Assembly (NCBI GenBank): GCA_013817135.1
Contig: JACDDF010000037.1
Location: 1-10,452, forward strand
Direction of reading: 5' to 3'
DNA length: 10,452 bases
Source: Nitrospirales bacterium
GTDB lineage: Bacteria > Nitrospirota > Nitrospiria > Nitrospirales > UBA8639
Made by a program: the position numbers and the translations under genes. This document shows positions 1 to 5,587 of the stretch, piece by piece (within the stretch, counting starts at the first letter, position 1; each line of letters starts with the position of its first letter). The notes beneath the pieces are model-generated. The model saw nothing but the letters and a program-made list of their open reading frames with translations. It had not been told where the DNA came from and ran no database searches.

Positions 1-84
1 TCTAATAGGTGGCCCCATGATCCTGGGCCATTCCACCAGTTGTCCAGCGGTCAAAATCGTTGCCGACTCAGCAAATGAAATAGT

Positions 85-456
85 TTATGGAGTAGTCGGG
101 GCGGCAGTTGTCTCTGTCGTTGGTTCAGCTGCGTTGGTTTCCGTTGGAGGAGTTGCCGCGGGAGTCGATGGAGAAGACGATTCATGATGTGAGGTTGGGT
201 GAAGATCTATCACCGTGGACGAGGTATTGGCCTGTTTAGAAAGGAGAGCCAGGCTGAGGGATGTCAGCATAAACACAATAGCGGCTCCCACGGTGATTTT
301 ACTCAGAAACGTACCGGGGCCGCGGCTTCCAAACACCGTTTGAGAAGACCCTCCAAACGATGCACCGATCTCAGCGCCTTTTCCTGCTTGGAGCAAGATG
401 GCGGCAATCATGAGAAAACAGACTATGATATGAAGAATGACAGTCAGAGTGTACAT
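85..456 (-). CDS. secG: Preprotein translocase subunit SecG
   Basis: This is the small membrane subunit of the SecYEG protein-conducting channel, which assists SecA-driven export across the inner membrane. The 123-residue product shows the SecG layout: a first membrane helix (about residues 3-23), the conserved loop LLQAGKGAEIGASFGGSSQ with its Gly/Ser-rich stretch, the F-G-S-R-G-P-G-T-F-L segment, and a second helix (about 53-72). Residues from about 78 to the end form a Thr/Pro/Ala/Glu-rich low-complexity tail that is presumably disordered; core SecG proteins are often shorter. It is the last gene of the gap-pgk-tpiA-secG unit, starting 31 bases after tpiA. A tpiA-secG pair is a common arrangement in bacteria. 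No clear Shine-Dalgarno sequence precedes the ATG, so translation may depend on coupling or on a leader-independent signal. The family call is firm; the role of the tail is unknown. Confidence 0.95.
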   Translation of the reverse strand: MYTLTVILHIIVCFLMIAAILLQAGKGAEIGASFGGSSQTVFGSRGPGTFLSKITVGAAIVFMLTSLSLALLSKQANTSSTVIDLHPTSHHESSSPSTPAATPPTETNAAEPTTETTAAPTTP

Positions 457-487
457 AATGTGTGCGTGTTTATTGCCGTGTTTATGG

Positions 488-1246
488 TTAATTGTAAGCA
501 GCTAATTCGGCTATCTTAACAAAGGATTCGGAATTCAAACAAGCTTTTCCCACAAGAGCCCCATTTATTTGTGGAGATTGAAAGAGACTTTTGGCATTAT
601 CCTTGGTCACGCTCCCGCCGTAAATGATTCTGGTTTGATCAGGTTTGATGCCCCATTTCGTGGCGAGAAAGGACCGGATGTGGCCATGGACCTCGGCCGC
701 CTGGTCGACGGTAGCCGCCTGGCCGGTTCCAATGGCCCAGACAGGTTCGTAGGCGATGGTGATCTCTGCAAAATTTTTCGAATCGAGACCTTCAAGTCCG
801 GCTTGTAATTGATGCTGAATGACTGCCTGTGTTTTATTGGATTGGCGCTCTTCCAGACGTTCCCCGACACACAAAATTGGTAACACGGCATGGTGGAGGG
901 CGGCGTGGACTTTTTTATTAATATCCTGGTCGGTTTCTCCGAAAATATGCCGTCGTTCGGAATGCCCAATAATGACATAGTGACAGCCGACGTCCCGTAA
1001 CATGGGTGGCGAAATTTCTCCGGTAAAGGCGCCTTCGTCATTTGCGCAGGTATTTTGGGCGGCCAATTTGATGGGTGTGGAGGCCAAAAGGCGTGAAACT
1101 GCTGCCAACGATACGAATGGCGGAGCGATGGCCAATTCTATCGAGGCCTGTGGTTGATAAATCTGGAGAATATCGTTCACCAGGGACTCGGCCTGGGAAA
1201 TGGTCTTGTGCATTTTCCAATTGCCGACAATGAATCGACGCAACAT
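488..1246 (-). CDS. tpiA: Triosephosphate isomerase
   Basis: The enzyme interconverts dihydroxyacetone phosphate and glyceraldehyde 3-phosphate in glycolysis and gluconeogenesis, in the cytoplasm. The protein is 252 residues, normal for the family. Catalytic positions are visible: Asn9 and Lys11 in GNWKMHK, His95 in IIGHSERR, and the base Glu167 in AYEPVWAIGTG at the start of the flexible loop 6. The phosphate-binding YGGSV motif is at 209-213. In the last phosphate-binding loop the family's usual G-G pair reads G-K (LVGKACL, 231-237), a departure from the textbook sequence. The ATG has a good ribosome-binding site (AAGAGG, about 8 bases upstream). It lies 45 bases after pgk and 31 before secG, all on the same strand, so it is probably cotranscribed with them. 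It should be an active, complete enzyme. Confidence 0.97.
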   Translation of the reverse strand: MLRRFIVGNWKMHKTISQAESLVNDILQIYQPQASIELAIAPPFVSLAAVSRLLASTPIKLAAQNTCANDEGAFTGEISPPMLRDVGCHYVIIGHSERRHIFGETDQDINKKVHAALHHAVLPILCVGERLEERQSNKTQAVIQHQLQAGLEGLDSKNFAEITIAYEPVWAIGTGQAATVDQAAEVHGHIRSFLATKWGIKPDQTRIIYGGSVTKDNAKSLFQSPQINGALVGKACLNSESFVKIAELAAYN

Positions 1247-1291
1247 GAGGTCCTCTTAATTTTTGGAAGTAAAAAAAGTGGGTCGTTGGGA

Positions 1292-2491
1292 TCAAGCACG
1301 ATCGGGTAAGGCTGCGAGCCCTGGCATATGCTTGCCTTCCAGGAGTTGGAGTGCGGCACCACCACCGGTGGAAATGAAGGACATACTTTCCGATTCTCCT
1401 GCTCGATACACGGCGAGAGCCGTATCCCCTCCACCCACAATCGTCTTGGCATAGGCATTGGCCACAGCATGGGCCATGGCATAGGTCCCGCGAGAAAATG
1501 CATCACGCTCAAAGACCCCCATGGGGCCATTCCACAAAATCGTTTTGGCGTTTTGGACGGCTTCACTAAACAGGCGGACCGACGCAGGGCCGATGTCCAT
1601 ACCATACCAGCCCACCGGGATTTCCTGTACGGGGACAATTTTTGTTTCCGCTTCAGGATCGAGACTGGCGGCGACGACACAATCCACGGGGAGATAAAAT
1701 TTGATTTTTTGAGCCATCGCCTGTTCGTGAATGCGTTTGGCAAAGTCCAGCATATCTTTTTCCACGAGAGATTGGCCGATCTCCAATCCCATTGCCTTGA
1801 TAAAGGTAAAGGCCATGCCGCCACCGATGATGACTTTATCAACCACCTTGCCAAGATTTTCAATGACCCCGATTTTCCCCGAAACTTTTGCCCCTCCCAA
1901 AATGGCCACAAACGGACGAACGGGGTTCTCCACCGTGCCTTCGAGGGCTTCGACTTCCCGTTTCATCAGAAATCCTGCTGCGGATACTTTTACATATTTG
2001 GTGATGCCAACGGTGGAGGCATGAGACCGGTGGGCGGTTCCAAATGCGTCATTGATGTACACATCTGCCAATGAGGCCAATTGTGCCGAGAACTGGTCGT
2101 CGTTTTCTTCTTCTTCCGGATGAAAGCGCAGGTTTTCTAATACGACCACATCGCCGGGTTTGGCTTTATTGACGACAGCTTCAACTGCCAGCCCGATGCA
2201 ATCGCCAACAAATTCGACCGGTTTATTCAACAGTCGCTGGAGTCGCTTGGCGACGGGAGCCAGGCTGAGCGACTGGTCGATAGTTCCCTTCGGGCGTCCT
2301 AAGTGAGAGCAAAGAATGACGACAGCGTTTTCATCCACGGCACGATTGATGGTGGGAAGGGCCGCCCGAATCCTGGAATCGTCAGTGATTTGGCAGGCCT
2401 CATCAAGTGGAACGTTAAAATCCACGCGTATGAGTACGCGTTTGTTCCGAAGGTCAACCTGATCAATCGTTTGTTTTTTAAGGTGCTTCAT
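1292..2491 (-). CDS. pgk: Phosphoglycerate kinase
   Basis: The enzyme transfers phosphate between 1,3-bisphosphoglycerate and ADP in the cytoplasm, the first ATP-yielding step of lower glycolysis and reversible for carbon fixation or gluconeogenesis. The 399-residue length is typical. The N-terminal domain carries RVDFNVP (22-28), HLGRPKG (63-69), the LENLRFHPEEEEND region (118-131) and NDAFGTAHR (147-155), which build the triose-phosphate basic patch. The C-terminal nucleotide domain carries GGAKVSGKI (199-207), WNGPMGVFE (320-328), GGGDT (353-357) and STGGGA (374-379). The ATG is preceded by a strong purine-rich site (AAGGAAGG, close upstream). It is the middle gene of the gap-pgk-tpiA set, with 75 bases after gap and 45 before tpiA. 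All key motifs are intact. Confidence 0.98.
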   Translation of the reverse strand: MKHLKKQTIDQVDLRNKRVLIRVDFNVPLDEACQITDDSRIRAALPTINRAVDENAVVILCSHLGRPKGTIDQSLSLAPVAKRLQRLLNKPVEFVGDCIGLAVEAVVNKAKPGDVVVLENLRFHPEEEENDDQFSAQLASLADVYINDAFGTAHRSHASTVGITKYVKVSAAGFLMKREVEALEGTVENPVRPFVAILGGAKVSGKIGVIENLGKVVDKVIIGGGMAFTFIKAMGLEIGQSLVEKDMLDFAKRIHEQAMAQKIKFYLPVDCVVAASLDPEAETKIVPVQEIPVGWYGMDIGPASVRLFSEAVQNAKTILWNGPMGVFERDAFSRGTYAMAHAVANAYAKTIVGGGDTALAVYRAGESESMSFISTGGGAALQLLEGKHMPGLAALPDRA

Positions 2492-2566
2492 GCCTTCCTT
2501 TCCCTTCCGGTGTTAATGGCTGTTTGTCGGGGGAAAGCCGGATGCTCCTGAAGGGATGTGAATTTA

Positions 2567-3568
2567 TCAATGTTGAGCGAGTACATTGATCAGATCGTGT
2601 AAACGGCACGAATATCCCCATTCATTGTCATACCAGGCAAACACCTTGACGAACCGTTTATTCACGACTGAAGTAAGCGGTGCGTCCACGGTGGCAGAAT
2701 AGGAGCATCCATTGAGGTCACTTGAAACGATGGGGTCTTCAGAGACCTGCAAATAACCTTTTAGCGAGCTCTGAGCAGCTTGTTGAAAGACCGCGTTTAC
2801 CGTTGCCGCATCACAATCGCGTTCGACTTCAACTGAAAGGTCAATGAGCGATACATTGGGGGTCGGCACTCGAATGGCCATGCCATCAATTTTCCCTTTC
2901 AATTCCGGGATGACCAGATACAAAGCTTTGGCCGCCCCGGTTGACGTGGGAATCATGGATAAGGTGGCCGCCCGTGCCCGTCGTAAATCTTTATGAGGCA
3001 AATCAAGCAGTTGTTGATCGTTGGTATAAGAATGAATGGTGGTCATAAACCCATGCTTGATGCCGAATTCCTGTAAAAGGATTTTCGAAACAGGAGCAAG
3101 GCAATTCGTCGTACAAGAGGCGTTGGATATGATGAAGTGTTGTTGAGGATTATAGTTGGAGTCATTCACTCCTAACACGATCGTGATATCCGGGTCTTTG
3201 GCGGGTGCTGAAATGATGACCCGTTTGGCTCCGGCGGAAATGTGTTGTCCCGCGCCTTGCCGGTCGGTAAATCGACCAGTGGATTCAATGACGAAATCGA
3301 TCTGGTCTTCTTTCCAAGGCAGAGATTGAGGGTCTTTGATGGCCAGGATCTGAATCTTCTTCCCATTGACGGTCAAAAAGCCTGGGCCACATTGAATATC
3401 GGCTTGAAATTTTCCATGAATCGAGTCATAGGTCAAAAGATGGGCCAGGGTTTTTGAGTCAGTTAGGTCATTGATGGCCACAATCTCGATGGCAGGATCA
3501 TTGAAACAAGTCCGGAAAAAATTTCTTCCGATGCGACCAAACCCGTTAATGGCAACGCGGATACTCAT
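2567..3568 (-). CDS. gap: Glyceraldehyde-3-phosphate dehydrogenase, NAD-type
   Basis: The enzyme oxidatively phosphorylates glyceraldehyde 3-phosphate to 1,3-bisphosphoglycerate. It is a complete 333-residue protein. The Rossmann motif INGFGRIGR is at 7-15. Asn33-Asp34 follow the second strand; an Asp here is characteristic of NAD rather than NADP preference. The catalytic cysteine is Cys152 in SNASCTTNC and the catalytic histidine is His179 in HSYTNDQ. The following LLDLPHKDLRRAR segment with Leu-Pro also matches glycolytic NAD-type enzymes rather than the Calvin-cycle NADP form. WYDNEWGYS (312-320) closes the active site. It is the first gene of the unit, 53 bases downstream of a predicted -10 element. 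The ribosome-binding site is only a modest AGG 11 bases before the ATG, inside an inverted repeat (see the regulatory entry). Confidence 0.98.
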   Translation of the reverse strand: MSIRVAINGFGRIGRNFFRTCFNDPAIEIVAINDLTDSKTLAHLLTYDSIHGKFQADIQCGPGFLTVNGKKIQILAIKDPQSLPWKEDQIDFVIESTGRFTDRQGAGQHISAGAKRVIISAPAKDPDITIVLGVNDSNYNPQQHFIISNASCTTNCLAPVSKILLQEFGIKHGFMTTIHSYTNDQQLLDLPHKDLRRARAATLSMIPTSTGAAKALYLVIPELKGKIDGMAIRVPTPNVSLIDLSVEVERDCDAATVNAVFQQAAQSSLKGYLQVSEDPIVSSDLNGCSYSATVDAPLTSVVNKRFVKVFAWYDNEWGYSCRLHDLINVLAQH

Positions 3569-3574
3569 AGTTTG

Positions 3575-3619
3575 ATATACCTAACTAAATGAAAATAAGG
3601 GAGTCTTTCATAGGTATAT
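3575..3619 (-). promoter_or_regulatory. Composite inverted repeat in the gap leader (hairpin or operator)
   Basis: Two nested pairs of complementary arms lie between the gap -10 box and the gap start codon. The outer arms ATATACCT (3575-3582) and AGGTATAT (3612-3619) match perfectly. The inner arms ATGAAA (3589-3594) and TTTCAT (3606-3611) also match perfectly. This gives 14 pairs with a six-base bulge on one side (3583-3588) and an 11-base loop. On the minus strand the arm next to the gene reads AGGTATAT and contains the AGG that is the only plausible ribosome-binding core for gap. The predicted transcription start falls in the far outer arm, so part of that arm may not be transcribed. Either a DNA operator overlapping the start point or an RNA hairpin hiding the ribosome-binding site would fit. 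Confidence 0.45.
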
Positions 3620-3620
3620 G

Positions 3621-3649
3621 ATCGTAATTTCACAATAGCATGAAGTCAA
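3621..3649 (-). promoter_or_regulatory. Sigma70-type promoter for gap-pgk-tpiA-secG
   Basis: On the minus strand, TTGACT (3644-3649) is followed after exactly 17 bases by TACGAT (3621-3626). The -35 box matches five of six consensus bases and the -10 four of six, at the optimal spacing. Transcription would begin near 3612-3615, giving a leader of about 45 bases before the gap ATG. The call is a sequence match only; no expression evidence is available here. Confidence 0.7.
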
Positions 3650-3852
3650 GAAAATATCGCGAATCTGGCTCAAGAAAGTTCCTCATTTGCCTGGGTTGTG
3701 AGAGGAATTTGCCTTTGTAAAGTCACGCTATTCCCGTGAATGTGGTTTCTTTGTGCGCACTTTGGAATGAGGAACGTGAAATTGTGGTCCTTGTTGGTCT
3801 CTCTGTAGAAGTATTCTTCTCCAGAAGGTGCTCGGGATTAGGCGATTTGAGG

Positions 3853-4839
3853 TTACCAGAGAATTTTCATCGCGGTTTTCACTTCCTGCATCGTCTCGTG
3901 CGCCACGTGAGAGGCGCGTTTCCGTCCTTCTTCTACCATTTCCTGCGTTTGTTCAGGATGTTGAAGGATGGTGGCCCGTTTGTCCCACATTGGTCCGTAG
4001 CGTTCCACCATGGCGTCGGCAACTTGTCGCTTGCAATCAATGCATCCTATAGCAGCCGTGCGGCAATCCTGGTCAACCTGTTTGATGACGTCGGCAGATG
4101 AATAAATTTTGTGGAAGTCGAATACCGGGCAGACATCAGGATTGCCCTTGTCGGTCCGGCGAACGCGTGCCGGATCTGTCACCATGGTTTTGAGTTTTTG
4201 CCGGACGACCGGCTCGGTATCGGAAAGATTGATTGTATTGCCATAGCTTTTACTCATTTTTCGTCCGTCGGTGCCCATGACTTTGGGAAACTGTGTGAGA
4301 TGTTCCTTGGGTTCAGGAAACACCGGCGAATAGAGATTGTTGAATCGGCGGCCTATTTCCCGCGTGAGTTCCAAATGGGGAAGCTGATCCTTCCCGACCG
4401 GGACGATATCGGTTTTGTATAACAGAATGTCTGCAGCCTGGAGCACGGGATAGCCCAAAAACCCATAGGTGGAGAGATCTTTTTCTTTAATTTCGTCCTG
4501 TTTTTCCTTGTACGTAGGATTTCGCTCCAACCAGGGAATAGGCACAATCATAGAGAGAAGCAAATAAAGAATGGCGTGTTCGGGAATGCTGGATTGGACA
4601 AACACGGTAGCTCGATTCGGATCAATGCCGGCTGCCAGCCAATCAATCAGCAATTCCTGTGTGAATTCTTTAATCCGGCTGGTGTCGGCATAATTCGTCG
4701 ACAATGCATGCCAGTCGGCCACAAAAAAATAACATTCGTATTGGGTTTGTAAAGATTTCCAATTTTCCAACGCTCCAAGAAGATTGCCTAAATGCATGAA
4801 CCCGCTCGGTTGCATGCCGCTGAGTACTCGTGTGGTCAT
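3853..4839 (-). CDS. trpS: Tryptophanyl-tRNA synthetase, probable iron-sulfur type
   Basis: This class I aminoacyl-tRNA synthetase charges tRNA-Trp with tryptophan in the cytoplasm. The 328-residue protein has the usual bacterial length. The HIGH-equivalent MHLGN is at 15-19 within GMQPSGFMHLGN, the segment YPVLQAADILLYK at 130-142, the VGKDQLPHLELTREI motif at 148-162 and KMSKS at 194-198. Four cysteines in the anticodon-binding region, Cys237, Cys259, Cys266 and Cys269, have spacing C-x21-C-x6-C-x2-C. That closely resembles the [4Fe-4S]-binding motif known from Thermotoga maritima TrpRS, so this enzyme probably carries the cluster. It starts 20 bases after the M50 peptidase gene, suggesting one transcript. 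The ribosome-binding site is weak (GGAAT, somewhat distant). The enzyme assignment is secure; the cluster is inferred from cysteine spacing. Confidence 0.97.
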   Translation of the reverse strand: MTTRVLSGMQPSGFMHLGNLLGALENWKSLQTQYECYFFVADWHALSTNYADTSRIKEFTQELLIDWLAAGIDPNRATVFVQSSIPEHAILYLLLSMIVPIPWLERNPTYKEKQDEIKEKDLSTYGFLGYPVLQAADILLYKTDIVPVGKDQLPHLELTREIGRRFNNLYSPVFPEPKEHLTQFPKVMGTDGRKMSKSYGNTINLSDTEPVVRQKLKTMVTDPARVRRTDKGNPDVCPVFDFHKIYSSADVIKQVDQDCRTAAIGCIDCKRQVADAMVERYGPMWDKRATILQHPEQTQEMVEEGRKRASHVAHETMQEVKTAMKILW

Positions 4840-4859
4840 AGTCGGTATTCCGGTCGTAG

Positions 4860-5582
4860 TTAAGTGATAAACGCAGGTAAAAAGAGGTGTTGGAAGATCT
4901 GAAACACCATTCCGATAAAGCTGCTCACAATTGGGATATACGAATTCAGGATCAAAAGTCCCAAAATAAGAAACATGCCATACGGCTCCAACCGGTTTAA
5001 GATTTCCGCGGACTTGACCGGGAGAAGACTTCGGAGAACCCGGCTCCCATCCAAGGGGGGAACCGGCAGAAGATTGAAGGAAAATAACACGATATTAATA
5101 ATCATGGAAGACAAGGCCATGGCCGTGAGGGGAACCAAGATCATTCCGAGAAGATCCCGTCGTGGTTCAACTCCTGGCTGGGGAGGCCAATTGGCCTGGA
5201 GCGTAGGGTCGAGATAGAGGAACAGGGTGAGCAGCAGGCTGCTGATAATGGCCAAGAATAAATTCATGAGTGGTCCGGCCGCGGCCACAAACGCCATGTC
5301 CCGTCTGGGGTTATGGAGTTGTGCGGGATTGACCGGAACGGGTTTGGCCCAACCAAAGACAAACCCTCCCGGAATCAGGGATAACATCAGTGGCACAATG
5401 ATGCTTCCATATAGGTCGATGTGCGGTATGGGGTTGACGGTGAGTCGTCCCAGGTTTTTGGCGGTCTGGTCTCCAAAGAAATTCGCGACCCACCCATGGG
5501 CGCATTCGTGTAAGACCACCGCGGCCATGAGTGGAACCAGCATGAAAGAGAGGTTATAGAGAAAAGAGGAAAGGGAATCCAT
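4860..5582 (-). CDS. Site-2-type M50 family membrane metallopeptidase
   Basis: This is a polytopic membrane zinc peptidase of the M50/site-2 protease group, the compact YwhC-like bacterial form without PDZ domains. These enzymes cut transmembrane substrates within or near the membrane. In 240 residues the zinc-binding HExxH is visible as HECAH (25-29) inside the first hydrophobic segment. A conserved N-P-x-x-H-I-D-x-x-G stretch follows at about 50-59, and the third-ligand motif N-x-L-P-V-P-P-L-D-G lies at about 170-179 with Asp178. There are roughly five or six hydrophobic segments, including about 61-78, 95-123, 146-172 and 200-229. It begins 5 bases after the preceding gene's stop and ends 20 bases before trpS, so the three are likely one operon. 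Pairing with trpS recurs in several bacterial phyla, often followed by scpA/scpB, which are absent here. Its substrate is unknown. Confidence 0.9.
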   Translation of the reverse strand: MDSLSSFLYNLSFMLVPLMAAVVLHECAHGWVANFFGDQTAKNLGRLTVNPIPHIDLYGSIIVPLMLSLIPGGFVFGWAKPVPVNPAQLHNPRRDMAFVAAAGPLMNLFLAIISSLLLTLFLYLDPTLQANWPPQPGVEPRRDLLGMILVPLTAMALSSMIINIVLFSFNLLPVPPLDGSRVLRSLLPVKSAEILNRLEPYGMFLILGLLILNSYIPIVSSFIGMVFQIFQHLFLPAFIT

Positions 5583-5587
5583 GTCGC

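Larger units (their letters stand above)
3569..3852. other. Intergenic region between gap and trpS
   Basis: This 284-base gap lies between the trpS stop and the gap start. Its gap-proximal part holds the promoter and leader repeat listed separately. Further toward trpS there is an eight-base palindrome GTGCGCAC (3753-3760), a short inverted repeat TCACG/CGTGA (3723-3727 and 3735-3739) and a five-base stem AGAAG/CTTCT (3807-3820). None is followed by a T-run on the minus strand, so I cannot name a rho-independent terminator for the trpS unit, and read-through into gap is possible. No convincing small gene is present. Confidence 0.6.

Noticed and set aside
8..38. GGTGG/CCACC inverted repeat as a terminator for the secG operon
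   Set aside because: The stem is five bases with mismatches inside and no T-run follows on the minus strand.
1..84. Open minus-strand reading downstream of secG that could be the start of another gene
   Set aside because: The frame has no stop over 84 bases, with only TTG and GTG as early starts and no ribosome-binding site. It is too short to support a coding call.
1177..1911. Second minus-strand frame overlapping pgk and tpiA
   Set aside because: It overlaps two intact enzymes in another frame and its Trp/Ser/Pro-rich translation looks like an out-of-frame shadow.
1328..2074. Long plus-strand open frame opposite pgk
   Set aside because: It is antisense to a fully conserved phosphoglycerate kinase; the translation shows no recognisable protein and follows the codon bias of the opposite strand.
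3807..3820. AGAAG/CTTCT stem as a trpS terminator
   Set aside because: Only five pairs, and no T-tract on the minus strand.
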